Part shown: piece after piece, positions 54,604 to 63,236 of the stretch
How positions within the stretch are numbered: position 1 is the stretch's first letter
Layout of the letters: each line of letters starts with the position of its first letter
Assembly (NCBI GenBank): GCA_963812965.1
Contig: CAWEXG010000002.1
Span: 62,001 to 126,000 of the forward strand
Length of the DNA stretch: 64,000 nucleotides
Direction of reading: 5' to 3'
Source of the DNA: DASXMT01 sp963812965
Lineage (GTDB): Bacteria; Actinomycetota; Acidimicrobiia; Acidimicrobiales; RAAP-2
Notes under the pieces: generated by a model
Database searches by the model: none
Told to the model about the DNA's origin: nothing
What the model saw: only the letters and a program-made list of their open reading frames with translations
Position numbers and translations under genes: made by a program

Positions 54604-56025
54604 CGAGGTCGGGCCCGGCAGTGCTGCCAGCTGTTCCTCGAGCCAGTCAGCGGGAGTACGGGTCAGGACCAGCTCGCGTGTCGACTTGGACAGGGCCTCT
54701 CGTGCAGCTGGCTCCATGCTGAGCGCCTTCGACAGGACGGCGACCGTGCCGGCGACGTCGAAGGGGTTGACCTCGAGTGAGACCGACGACAGCTCTTCGA
54801 ACGCGCCTGCTTCCCGAGAGAGGGCCAGCACGCCGTGGACGTCGTTGACCAGGGGCCCTTCCTTGGCCACTAGGTTCATGCCGTCGCGAATCGGGTTGAC
54901 CAACAGCACGTCGTAACTGGTCAGTGCAGCGACCGACCGTGCGTAGTCATCCTCGACGTGCAGGACGATAGGGGTCCATCCGGGAGTACCCCACTGCTCG
55001 TTGATGCGGGCAACGGTCGACTCCACCTCGTTCTGGTACGCCAAGTAGTCGGCCAGGCCTTGTCGGGACGGATAGGCCAGCGCGAGGAACACCACCTGCT
55101 CTCGCCAGCGCGGCTCGTTCGCTAGGAGCTCCTCGTAGGCCCAGAACCCCCGCAGCAGGTTCTTCGACAGCTCCATCCGATCGACCCGAAGGATCACCTG
55201 ACGGTGTGAACCGCCGATCTGGGTGTCCAACTCGGCGCGGGCTGCCGCTACTTCGGGCGTGGCGGCGGAAGCCATCAACTGTTCCGGGTCGGGTGTCAGT
55301 GCCGACACGAACGTTTTGGGCATGGGCAGATCCGGACCGAGCTCCTCGTGGCATGCCCGGTAGCCGGCCGCCCAGCGCTCGGTGTGGAATCCGCAGGCTC
55401 CGAACCCGGCCATTCCTGTCAGGAGCTCGTTGGCTATGTCGGATGGCAGCATCCGCAACGCCGACGGATCGGCGAACGGGGTATGGGTGAAGTGGACGGT
55501 CCGTAGATCGGGACGGCGTCGTGCCAGCTCCGATCCGACCAGCGCCAGGTGGTAGTCCTGGACAAGGACCCGTCCACCGTCAGGCGCAACCTCCTCGATC
55601 CGTGCGGCAAACAGTCGGTTGAGCTCTTCGTAGGCCTCCCAGGCCTGCAGCCAGCGAGCATCCGAGCGGGGGCGGCGGGCGGCATCGAAGAGGTGGTGAT
55701 GGCAGAACCACAGCGTGGCATTGGAGACTACGTCGTAGGCCATGCGGTAGATATCCGGGTCTGGGTCGAGAAGGTCGATGCGCAGCCCGTCCTCGACCAT
55801 GAGCCCCTCGGCAACGGCCAAGCGATCGGCGTCACCCAGTGCACAGGCGATCCAGGTCGCCCCGGTCCCGGTGAGCATGGGGTGGAGCGATCCGGCCAGC
55901 CCCCCGGCGGACTCGGTCCGGACGGGCCGTCCGTCGTCGAGCCGGAACGAGAGCGGTCCACGGTTCGAGACCACGACGAGGTCCCGGTACGGCGCGTCAG
56001 ATCCCCGGTTCGGATCGCCTGCCAT
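54574..56025 (-). CDS. otsA: Trehalose-6-phosphate synthase (GT20)
   Basis: Retaining glucosyltransferase making trehalose-6-phosphate from a nucleotide-glucose and glucose-6-phosphate. Marks: LVVVSNRGPLSFR at the N-terminus, WLQAWEAYEELNRLFA, VLVQDYHLALVG, HFTHTPFADPS, ILRVDRMELSKNLLRGFWAYEELL and LLVNPIRDGMNLVAKEG. 483 residues, ATG 56025. The acceptor loop uses SAGGLAGSL near residue 39. Together with otsB it gives the OtsAB route to trehalose, a compatible solute. Confidence 0.93.
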   Translation of the reverse strand: MAGDPNRGSDAPYRDLVVVSNRGPLSFRLDDGRPVRTESAGGLAGSLHPMLTGTGATWIACALGDADRLAVAEGLMVEDGLRIDLLDPDPDIYRMAYDVVSNATLWFCHHHLFDAARRPRSDARWLQAWEAYEELNRLFAARIEEVAPDGGRVLVQDYHLALVGSELARRRPDLRTVHFTHTPFADPSALRMLPSDIANELLTGMAGFGACGFHTERWAAGYRACHEELGPDLPMPKTFVSALTPDPEQLMASAATPEVAAARAELDTQIGGSHRQVILRVDRMELSKNLLRGFWAYEELLANEPRWREQVVFLALAYPSRQGLADYLAYQNEVESTVARINEQWGTPGWTPIVLHVEDDYARSVAALTSYDVLLVNPIRDGMNLVAKEGPLVNDVHGVLALSREAGAFEELSSVSLEVNPFDVAGTVAVLSKALSMEPAAREALSKSTRELVLTRTPADWLEEQLAALPGPTSSRSVGQPPQ

Positions 56026-56082
56026 GGAGCGAAGCTACTCCGATCCGAACGAATAAGTTGCTGTTTGGTACCAGTTCACCGC

Positions 56083-56114
56083 TTGACATATTTGTGAGTG
56101 ACTACTAACTTACT
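56083..56114 (+). promoter_or_regulatory. tetR promoter with overlapping operator
   Basis: TTGACA (56083-56088), 17-base spacer, TAACTT (56106-56111). The 17-mer on the minus strand at 56114-56098, AGTAAGTTAGTAGTCAC, matches AGTTAGTAAGTAATCAC before the efflux gene (56820-56836) at 14 of 17 positions, so it is probably the repressor's own operator. Transcription would start near 56118, only a few bases before ATG 56122. Confidence 0.6.
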
Positions 56115-56121
56115 AGTTGTG

Positions 56122-56775
56122 ATGGCCCCGATTCGACAGACCGCTGACGCCCGCCGCTCCTCGGTGTTGCGTGCCGCCATCACCGAGTTCGCCCGATCTG
56201 GGTACGCCGGGACGTCGACCGAGGTCATCGCCGCTCGTGCCGGGATCTCACAGCCGTACCTGTTCCGGCTGTTCGGCACGAAGAAGGATCTCTTCGTCGC
56301 TACCTACGATCTGGTCACCGACCGGATCGAGCAGGCGTTCGTAGTAGCAGCACAGGGGCTGACCGGTGAAGAAGCCATGCATGCCATGGCGATGGCCTAT
56401 CTGGAGCTCCTCCAGGATCCCGAAGTCCTCCAGGTGGAGCTGCACGGGTTCGCTGCGGCAGCGGCCGACCCCGACATCGCTGCCGCCTGCAGAGAGACGT
56501 TTCGTAGGTTGTGGCACCTCGTCTCCGATCGCACCGGCGTCTCTCAAGACGAGCTCCGGGAGTTCTTCGCCCACGGGATGTTGTGCAACGTGATCTCGGC
56601 CATCGACCTGCTGTCGGTTCCCGAGCCGTGGGCTCAGTCGTTCTTCCCGGACGATCCCGAGAAACGGGAGCTGGCAACTGGCGATGGGGCTCGTTCCAGT
56701 GGAGCGGCCCGGGACACGGCACCGCCATCTGACACGGCACCACTACCCGACACAGCGTCCTCCGCCGCCCAGTAA
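56122..56775 (+). CDS. TetR-family transcriptional repressor
   Basis: N-terminal helix-turn-helix of the TetR type: RRSSVLRAAITEFARSGYAGTSTEVIAARAGISQPYLFRLFGTKKDLF. A ligand-binding helical domain follows to about residue 190, then an Ala/Pro/Asp/Thr-rich tail (DTAPPSDTAPLPDTA). ATG 56122 is preferred over GTG 56098 because the latter lies inside the promoter; the mRNA would then be nearly leaderless. It shares an operator-like 17-mer with the downstream MFS gene, so it most likely represses that pump and itself. Confidence 0.88.
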   Translation: MAPIRQTADARRSSVLRAAITEFARSGYAGTSTEVIAARAGISQPYLFRLFGTKKDLFVATYDLVTDRIEQAFVVAAQGLTGEEAMHAMAMAYLELLQDPEVLQVELHGFAAAAADPDIAAACRETFRRLWHLVSDRTGVSQDELREFFAHGMLCNVISAIDLLSVPEPWAQSFFPDDPEKRELATGDGARSSGAARDTAPPSDTAPLPDTASSAAQ

Positions 56776-56819
56776 GGCCCCTTTTTCATCTGTCACCTAC
56801 CCATGTTCATGTCCCTTGT

Positions 56820-56836
56820 AGTTAGTAAGTAATCAC
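56820..56836 (+). promoter_or_regulatory. Probable TetR operator upstream of the efflux gene
   Basis: AGTTAGTAAGTAATCAC, matching 14 of 17 bases of the reverse-oriented site in the tetR promoter. The consensus AGTwAGTwAGTArTCAC contains a 4-base periodic core. It lies 72 bases before the MFS start. Confidence 0.55.
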
Positions 56837-56908
56837 AACTGAAATCGGTACACCGCTCCTCAACCATCCGCTTCCCAACCGCCATCCCTCTGGCAGAGAG
56901 GACTTCTC

Positions 56909-58486
56909 ATGACCACCACACTGGATCGACCGAACAGCTCCCCATCGGAACCACCTTCCGGCTCAATGGATCCGGCCCACGTCCGCTCCAAAGCCATCTG
57001 GGCCATCGTCATCACCGGGCTGGCCCTCTTCATGGCGTCGCTCGACAACCTGGTCGTCTCGACCGCCCTCCCGGTCATCCGGGTGCACCTCCATGCCGGG
57101 CTCTCCGGGCTCGAATGGACGGTCAACGCCTACACCCTGACCTTCGCCGTGCTCCTTCTCAGCGCAGCAGCGGTGGGAGACAGGTTCGGACGCCGCCGCA
57201 TGTTCATCACCGGCCTGATCGTGTTCACCGTGGCTTCGGCGACAGCAGCGGTGGCGCCCAACATCGGCATGTTGGTGGCGGCACGAGCTGTGCAAGGAGC
57301 GGGCGGAGCCATGATCATGCCGTTGTCGCTCACCCTTCTCAGCGCGGCTGTTCCACCCGAACGCCGGAACGCAGCACTTGGCATCTGGGGTGCGATCGGA
57401 GGTACTGCCGTTGCCATCGGCCCATTGGTCGGTGGAGCGGTGACCACCGGGTGGGCCTGGCAGTACATCTTCTGGCTCAACGTGCCGATCGGGATCGTCC
57501 TGGTCCCACTGGCGTGGTGGAGGCTCTCGGAGTCCCGCGGTCTGCCCGCCCGCCTCGATCTCGGTGGTGTGGCGCTGGCCAGCACCGGTCTGTTCGGCGT
57601 TGTCTACGGGCTCGTCCAGGGGAACTCCCACGGTTGGACGAGCACCGGTGTGCTCACCTCGTTCGCTGTCGGTATCGCCGGTCTGGCTGCCTTCGTCTGG
57701 TGGGAGCTCTGGACCGACCACCCGATGTTGCCCTTGCGTCTGTTCAAGAACCGAGCTTTCGCCGCAGTGAACGTCACTGCCATGCTCTTCAGCTTCGGGA
57801 TGTTCGGATCCATCTTCTTTCTGTCTCAGTTCCTCCAGACCGTCCAGCACTACTCACCCTTGGGCGCTGGTCTCCGCGTGCTCCCGTGGACCGGTGTCAC
57901 CATGCTCCTCGCCCCGTTCGTCGGGGTGCTCGCCGAGCGTTGGGGCGGCAAGATCCTGGTGGTGTCCGGCCTCGTGCTGCAGGCGGTCGGCCTCTTCTGG
58001 CTGGTGTCCCTGTTCTCCCCGACCACCCCTTACATCGACATGGTCCCAGCCTTCGTGGTGGCTGGCGTGGGCATGACCCTGTTCTTCGTGCCGCTGGCGT
58101 CGCTGGTGTTGAGCGCGGTTCCCGCTTCCCTCGAAGGGGTGGCGTCGGGCACCAACAGTGCCTTCCGGGAGCTCGGCGGTGTGTTCGGCATCGCTGTGCT
58201 CGGTGCCGTGTTCTCCTCGAAGGGTGGGTACGCGTCGGGACAGGACTACGTCAACGGCCTGACCCCGGCCATTGCCGTTGGTGCCGTGGTGGTGGCGCTG
58301 GGTGCGGTGGCGGCCATGCTGGTGCCGGCACGGCGTCGATCCCGAGAGGATGCAACGCGGCCCGAGGTTGCTGGGTTTTCGGAAGCTGGTGGGTCCCAGG
58401 AAGTCGCTGCGGCTGTTGCGGGGGTGACCGAAGTCGACGAAGAAGTGCGGGACCTGGAGCGAGTCGGGGCGACCGCTACGGCCTGA
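56909..58486 (+). CDS. MFS drug-efflux transporter, DHA2 (14-TMS) type
   Basis: 525 residues with about 14 predicted membrane helices. FMASLDNLVVSTALPVIRVHL is helix 1 with the DHA2 signature, GDRFGRRRMFITGLIVF the loop 2-3 motif A, and LGIWGAIGGTAVAIGPLVGG motif C of drug:H+ antiporters. The last 50 residues are a charged cytoplasmic tail. ATG 56909 follows AGAGAGG. Placement after a TetR gene with a shared operator supports an inducible efflux role; substrate unknown. Its end overlaps the convergent gpgS by 11 bases. Confidence 0.9.
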   Translation: MTTTLDRPNSSPSEPPSGSMDPAHVRSKAIWAIVITGLALFMASLDNLVVSTALPVIRVHLHAGLSGLEWTVNAYTLTFAVLLLSAAAVGDRFGRRRMFITGLIVFTVASATAAVAPNIGMLVAARAVQGAGGAMIMPLSLTLLSAAVPPERRNAALGIWGAIGGTAVAIGPLVGGAVTTGWAWQYIFWLNVPIGIVLVPLAWWRLSESRGLPARLDLGGVALASTGLFGVVYGLVQGNSHGWTSTGVLTSFAVGIAGLAAFVWWELWTDHPMLPLRLFKNRAFAAVNVTAMLFSFGMFGSIFFLSQFLQTVQHYSPLGAGLRVLPWTGVTMLLAPFVGVLAERWGGKILVVSGLVLQAVGLFWLVSLFSPTTPYIDMVPAFVVAGVGMTLFFVPLASLVLSAVPASLEGVASGTNSAFRELGGVFGIAVLGAVFSSKGGYASGQDYVNGLTPAIAVGAVVVALGAVAAMLVPARRRSREDATRPEVAGFSEAGGSQEVAAAVAGVTEVDEEVRDLERVGATATA

Positions 58487-59353
58487 GGTCGGAGGGGCTA
58501 GGACTTATACCGGCCCGAGCCAGCGCCGTTCGCAGGATGTCGGTTGCTTGCGGACGCAGCTCCGACAGCGGGCGGTTCCGGTGGACCCGGGTACCCAGAT
58601 CGACCTGTGCGATCGTCCCGGCTCCGTACCGGGCGGCCACGTCGATGAGGAGCCCGATCTCCACGGCATACCCGTCTGCCAGCCCACACCCCTCGAGCAC
58701 CCAGCGGGGCGCAGCCGTCTCGCCGGCGAGCGGCTGCCTGACACCCGATAGGTCAGGAAAGAGCACGTCGAGAACCGGCCTGGCCATCAGCTCGGTCACC
58801 CGGCCACCTCCGGCAGGGGCGTCGTGCAGTGGGCGTTCGTAGAAGCCCTTGACCAGCGTGGTGGTGTCGTCGAGCAGCAGGGGGCCGAGGAGCCCGGTCA
58901 CGAAGTGTGGTGCGAAGTTGGTCACGTCGGCATCGACGAAAACGATGAGGTCTCCGACGGACGCGTCGAGCGCCACCCGCATGGCCTGGCCCTTGCCGCC
59001 GAACCCGTTTCTGGGCGCCGGCCTGCTCGTGTCAGGTGCTGTCCCGGCCCTACCGGAGACATCGACCACCATGGCACCGGCGTCGTTGGGCCAGCTCACC
59101 GGTTCCGTCGACGGAACCGTCGTCGACGACCAGCACTTCGTGGAGCAGAGGCGCGCCACCTCCTGCACTGGTCAGGGCGGATGTGATCGAGCCCACGACG
59201 GCCGACACGGTGGATGCTTCGTTGCGAGCGGGGATGCAGACGGAGATCGTACGGTCACCTTTGGCAGCGAGCAGCGCCTGCAGGTCGAAGTCACGGTGGT
59301 CGAAGACGCGCCGCAGCCTGGCTCGGCTCCTCGGTCATCGTGGTCGTCGACAT
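58476..59353 (-). CDS. gpgS: Glucosyl-3-phosphoglycerate synthase (GT81), frameshifted twice
   Basis: Transfers glucose to 3-phosphoglycerate, first step towards glucosylglycerate or methylglucose polysaccharides. The first 100 codons and the rest lie in different frames. From ATG 59353 the start reads MSTTTMTEEPSQ, then (removing one base near 59320) LRRVFDHRDFDLQALLAAKG, TISVCIPARNEASTVSAVVG and VLVVDDGSVDGTGELA; removing one more near 59090 gives NDAGAMVVDVSG, then NGFGGKGQAMRVALDAS and DLIVFVDADVTNF. The total is then 291 residues. DADV is the metal motif. Probably active with base errors; the uninterrupted frame alone begins at 59168. Confidence 0.8.
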
Positions 59354-59453
59354 GACGCCATCATCGCTCACGATCCGGGCCTGGCGGGAACTGGGGTACA
59401 AGAGGAGCCGAGGCCGGATTGACGGGCGGGGGCAATTTCGTCCACCATAGATA

Positions 59454-59567
59454 GATCATCCAGAGCGGTTGAGGGACCGGGCCCTGTGACGCCGCGGCAA
59501 CCAGCACACCTCGAGATGGCCTTCGGGTCCGAGACCAGTGCCAGGTGCCAATGCCCGAGCGATGAGG
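59454..59567 (+). ncRNA. SAM-I (S-box) riboswitch
   Basis: The conserved core is clear: ATCATCCAGAGCGG, GAGGGAC, GGGCCC, then GCGGCAACC, and downstream GGTGCCAATGCC. P1 is TCATC (59456-59460) with GATGA (59561-59565). The GAGGAGG Shine-Dalgarno (59564-59570) overlaps the 3' strand of P1 and the start codon follows at 59576, so SAM binding should hide the RBS: translational OFF control without a terminator. Confidence 0.9.
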
Positions 59568-59575
59568 AGGCCAAC

Positions 59576-60844
59576 GTGGACTTCGTTTCTGGACTGCGCT
59601 GTCGTGAATGCGGCCGCGCCTATCCGGCCGAGGCACTGCACGTCTGTGACTACTGCTTCGGTCCGCTTGAGGTGACGTACGACTATGAACGGATCGCGGC
59701 CACGGTGACGCGGGAGCGGATTGCCAGTGGTCCGAGGACGATCTGGCGGTATGCCGACCTGTTACCGGTTGCAGACGCCGTTCCTGTGGATCTCGGGGCA
59801 GGCTTCACCCCCTTGGTTCGTGCCGACCGGCTGGCCGCCGAGCTCGGGCTCGGGGAGCTGTGGATCAAAGACGACACGGCCAACCCCACCGGGTCGTTCA
59901 AGGACCGGGTGGTCTCGGTGGCGTTGACCAAGGCCCGTCAGCTCGGGTTCAAGGTTGCTGCCTGTGCCTCGACCGGCAACCTGGCCAACTCGGTGGCGGC
60001 TCACGCTGCTCGAGCCGGGATGGAGTCGGTGGTGCTCATCCCGAGCAACCTCGAGAAGGCGAAGATCACCATGACCGCTGTCTACGGCGGGCGGGTCATC
60101 GCTGTGGAGGGGAGCTACGACGACGTCAACCGGCTCTGCGCCGAGCTGACCAGCGAGCATCCGTCGTGGGCGTTCGTCAACGTCAACGTTCGCACCTACT
60201 ACGCCGAGGGGTCGAAGACGCTCGCTTTCGAGGTGGCCGAGCAGCTGGGTTGGCAGGCGCCGGATCACGTGGTGGTGCCGATCGCCTCGGGGAGCCAGCT
60301 GACCAAGGTGGCGAAGGGCTTCGAAGAGCTGGTGGCCGTCGGTCTGCTGGACGACGGACCCACGGTGCGGATCTCCGGCGCCCAGGCAGCCGGCTGCTCT
60401 CCGGTTGCCACCGCCTTTGCGGAGGGAAGCGACGCCATCCGCCCGGTGAAGCCGTCGACCATCGCCAAATCGTTGGCCATCGGCAATCCTGCCGACGGGT
60501 GGTATGCGCTCGAGGCCATCCGGAAGTCCGGTGGTTCGTGTGCGGCGGTGACCGACGACGAAGTGATCGAGGGGATCAAGCTGCTGGCTCGAACCGAAGG
60601 GATCTTCGCCGAGACCGCCGGAGGGGTGACCATCGCCACGCTGGCCAAGTTGGCCGCTGCCGGCATCGTGCGCTCGGACGAGCGAGTGGTGGCCCTGGTG
60701 ACCGGTCACGGGTTGAAGACCGTCGAAGCCTTGTCGGACACGGTCGGGCCGCTCGCTACGATTCCTCCCACCCTTGATGCGTTCGACGGTGCTGTCGACC
60801 TGGACGCCGAGCTGAACGCAACTGCCCGAAGGAGCGCCCGATGA
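59576..60844 (+). CDS. Threonine-synthase-like PLP enzyme under SAM riboswitch (possible homocysteine synthase)
   Basis: 422 residues from GTG 59576, fixed by GAGGAGG 5 bases upstream; longer frames run into the riboswitch. N-terminal zinc-ribbon CRECGRAYPAEALHVCDYC, then a fold-type II PLP domain with the Schiff-base Lys in NPTGSFKDR (about 113-121), ASTGNLANSVAAHAARAG, and phosphate loop IASGSQLTKVAKGF. By sequence it would be called threonine synthase (thrC). The S-box control and the overlapping CysO-like sulfur-carrier gene suggest instead sulfur transfer to O-phosphohomoserine, giving homocysteine. I recall a route of this kind reported in Streptomyces but cannot check it. Both readings use the same substrate. 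Confidence 0.85.
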   Translation: MDFVSGLRCRECGRAYPAEALHVCDYCFGPLEVTYDYERIAATVTRERIASGPRTIWRYADLLPVADAVPVDLGAGFTPLVRADRLAAELGLGELWIKDDTANPTGSFKDRVVSVALTKARQLGFKVAACASTGNLANSVAAHAARAGMESVVLIPSNLEKAKITMTAVYGGRVIAVEGSYDDVNRLCAELTSEHPSWAFVNVNVRTYYAEGSKTLAFEVAEQLGWQAPDHVVVPIASGSQLTKVAKGFEELVAVGLLDDGPTVRISGAQAAGCSPVATAFAEGSDAIRPVKPSTIAKSLAIGNPADGWYALEAIRKSGGSCAAVTDDEVIEGIKLLARTEGIFAETAGGVTIATLAKLAAAGIVRSDERVVALVTGHGLKTVEALSDTVGPLATIPPTLDAFDGAVDLDAELNATARRSAR

Positions 60845-61116
60845 GCGTCACTGTTCGAATCCCCACCCAGCTACGTACTCTGACCGGTGGAGCCGGGGAA
60901 GTCGGCGTCGACGGGTCGACTGTCGGTGACGTGCTGAAGGCGCTTGATGTTGCTCACCCCGGATTCGCTGGTCGTCTCTTCGACGACTCCGGGGAGCTTC
61001 GCCGGTTCGTGAACGTCTTCTTGGCCGACGAGGACGTCCGCTTCCTCAGCGGTCTGGCCACGCCGGTGACCGATGGTCAGACGCTCTCGATCGTGCCGGC
61101 TGTCGCTGGAGGCTGA
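60841..61116 (+). CDS. Ubiquitin-like sulfur-carrier protein (CysO/MoaD/ThiS type)
   Basis: 91 residues ending in the Gly-Gly that is thiocarboxylated in this family (IVPAVAGG). SVTVRIPTQLRTLTGGAGEV and RRFVNVFLADEDVRFLSGLATPVTDGQTLSI closely resemble mycobacterial CysO in plan and length. ATG 60841 overlaps the upstream stop (ATGA), so it is translated with the PLP enzyme and falls under the same SAM riboswitch. No activating MoeB-like enzyme or Mec+ hydrolase is visible in the window. Confidence 0.88.
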   Translation: MSVTVRIPTQLRTLTGGAGEVGVDGSTVGDVLKALDVAHPGFAGRLFDDSGELRRFVNVFLADEDVRFLSGLATPVTDGQTLSIVPAVAGG

Positions 61117-61131
61117 CTCGGTCGCATGGCC

Positions 61132-61238
61132 GGAGGCCGACTCCAGCTACACAGGCGGGGGCTGACTTCAGCCATATGGGCCCGCGGAGGCCGACTCCAG
61201 CTACACAGGCGGAGGCTGACTCCAGCCATATGGGCCCG
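61132..61238 (+). repeat. Two 54-bp tandem repeats upstream of groEL
   Basis: Unit 1 is 61132-61185 and unit 2 starts at 61186; they differ at a few positions, and a degenerate third start follows at 61239. Each unit itself contains GGAGGCYGACTYCAGCYA twice, about 26 bases apart. It fills the gap between the sulfur-carrier gene and the groEL promoter and codes for nothing I can support. Confidence 0.85.
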
Positions 61239-61356
61239 GAGGCCGGCCTGGTTGCACTGCCGGAGGTTTGATCCCGGTCACACTGCCGGAGCTGAACTTC
61301 ATAATCCCTGGTGAGGGTGGCCACGGTTGCACGCAGCCCCACAGCGTGGTTTGCTG

Positions 61357-61383
61357 TTAGCACTCGGCAGTGCCGAGTGCTAA
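61357..61383 (+). promoter_or_regulatory. CIRCE operator (HrcA-binding site)
   Basis: TTAGCACTC (61357-61365), nine bases GGCAGTGCC, GAGTGCTAA (61375-61383): a perfect CIRCE inverted repeat 84 bases before groEL. It indicates heat-shock control of groEL by HrcA. Confidence 0.97.
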
Positions 61384-61467
61384 CGACCTGAAGACCCGAA
61401 CCGGGTCGACAAATCCCACGGTCCTCAGAGCGGACCGCGAAACGACGAATCCACGGAGGATCACGAC

Positions 61468-63093
61468 ATGGCCAAGTTGATCACCTTCGACGAGGAGGCC
61501 CGCCGGTCCCTCGAGAGCGGGATGAACAAGCTCGCCGACGCCGTCCGCGTCACCCTCGGCCCGAAAGGCCGCAACGTCGTCCTGGACAAGAAGTGGGGTG
61601 CACCGACCATCACCAACGACGGTGTCTCCATTGCCAAGGACATCGAGTTGGAGGACCCCTTCGAGAAGATCGGCGCCGAGCTGGTCAAGGAAGTGGCCAA
61701 GAAGACCGACGACGTGGCTGGTGACGGAACCACCACCGCCACCGTGCTGGCCTGGGCCATGGTCCACGAGGGTCTTCGTAACGTCGCCGCCGGCGCCAAC
61801 CCCATGTCGTTGAAGAAGGGCATCGAAGCCGGCGTCGAGTCTGCCGTCACCTCTCTGAAGGGCATCTCCCGGGAGACCGACTCGAAGGGCCAGATCGCCC
61901 AGGTGGCGTCCATCTCGGCGGCGGACACCGAGATCGGCGGCATGATCTCCGAGGCCATCGACAAGGTGGGCAAGGACGGGGTCATCACCGTCGAGGAGTC
62001 GCAGACCTTCGGTATGGACATGGACCTCGTCGAGGGCATGCGGTTCGACAAGGGCTACATCTCCCCGTACTTCGTGACCGATCCCGAGCGGATGGAAGCC
62101 GTGCTCGAGGATGCGTACGTCCTCTTGGTCGGGTCCAAGATCACCGCTGTACGTGATCTGCTGCCGGTCTTGGAGAAGATCATGCAGACAGGGAAGCCGT
62201 TGGCCATCATCGCCGAGGACATCGAGGGCGAAGCGTTGGCAACGTTGGTGGTCAACAAGATCCGGGGAACGTTCAAGAGCGCGTCGGTCAAGGCTCCGGG
62301 CTTCGGAGAGCGTCGCAAGGCCATGCTGCAGGACATTGCCATCCTGACTGGTGGCCAGGTCATCACCGAGGAAGTCGGCCTCAAGCTGGACAGCGTCGAC
62401 CTCGGCATGTTGGGCACTGCTCGCAAGATCGTGGTGACCAAGGACGAGACCACCATTGTGGAGGGCGGCGGTTCGGACGACGAGATCAAGGGCCGGATCA
62501 ACCAGATCAAGGCCGAGATCGAGAACACCGACTCCGACTACGACCGGGAGAAGCTCCAAGAGCGCCTGGCCAAGCTGTCCGGCGGTGTCGCTGTTATCAA
62601 GGTCGGTGCTGCCACCGAGGTGGAGCTGAAGGAGAAGAAGCACCGTATCGAGGACGCTGTCTCCACTACCAAAGCTGCCATCGAAGAGGGGGTCGTCCCT
62701 GGCGGCGGGGTGGCGTTGCTCAGGGCCCAGTCCGCTATCTCGGATACTGCCGGGAAGCTTGAGGGCGATGAGGCCACCGGTGCACGCATCGTGGCTCGTG
62801 CTGTCGAAGAGCCGCTGAAGCAGATCGCCGTGAACGCCGGTCTCGAAGGTGGCGTCATCGTGGACAAGGTGCGGAACCTGGCCAAGCCGACCGAGGGTCT
62901 CAACGCCGCTACCGGCGAGTACGAGGACCTGTTCGATGCCGGTGTCATCGACGCTGCCAAGGTGACCCGTTCGGCACTGCAGAACGCGGCGTCCATCGCA
63001 GCGCTGTTCCTGACGACCGAAGCGGTCATCGTGGACAAGCCTAACGAGGACGCTGGCGGCGGCATGCCCGGTGGTGGGATGGACGACTTCTAG
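61468..63093 (+). CDS. groEL: Chaperonin GroEL
   Basis: 60-kDa chaperonin subunit, 541 residues. Starts MAKLITFDEEARRSLESG; nucleotide-binding VTLGPKGRNVVLDKKWG and the catalytic region VAGDGTTTATVLAWAM are present; the C-terminus is the Gly/Met tail GGGMPGGGMDDF. No groES precedes it, so this is a stand-alone groEL, as for the second groEL of many actinobacteria. ATG 61468 follows CGGAGGATC. Confidence 0.97.
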   Translation: MAKLITFDEEARRSLESGMNKLADAVRVTLGPKGRNVVLDKKWGAPTITNDGVSIAKDIELEDPFEKIGAELVKEVAKKTDDVAGDGTTTATVLAWAMVHEGLRNVAAGANPMSLKKGIEAGVESAVTSLKGISRETDSKGQIAQVASISAADTEIGGMISEAIDKVGKDGVITVEESQTFGMDMDLVEGMRFDKGYISPYFVTDPERMEAVLEDAYVLLVGSKITAVRDLLPVLEKIMQTGKPLAIIAEDIEGEALATLVVNKIRGTFKSASVKAPGFGERRKAMLQDIAILTGGQVITEEVGLKLDSVDLGMLGTARKIVVTKDETTIVEGGGSDDEIKGRINQIKAEIENTDSDYDREKLQERLAKLSGGVAVIKVGAATEVELKEKKHRIEDAVSTTKAAIEEGVVPGGGVALLRAQSAISDTAGKLEGDEATGARIVARAVEEPLKQIAVNAGLEGGVIVDKVRNLAKPTEGLNAATGEYEDLFDAGVIDAAKVTRSALQNAASIAALFLTTEAVIVDKPNEDAGGGMPGGGMDDF

Positions 63094-63236
63094 GCCGAAG
63101 TTGTACCGACGGGTTCCGACCCATTGGTTCGAACTGTGCCAGAGGGCTCGTACCAGCGGGCTCGTACCAGCAAGTCGATGTGTGACGAGGGGCGCCCTGG
63201 CGGGGCGCCCCTCGCTCGTTCCCTAGACTGACGGCT

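Noticed and set aside
59486..59575. Upstream start of the threonine-synthase-like protein at 59486
   Set aside because: The extra 30 residues are encoded by the SAM-I aptamer; the RBS GAGGAGG and GTG 59576 give the normal N-terminus.
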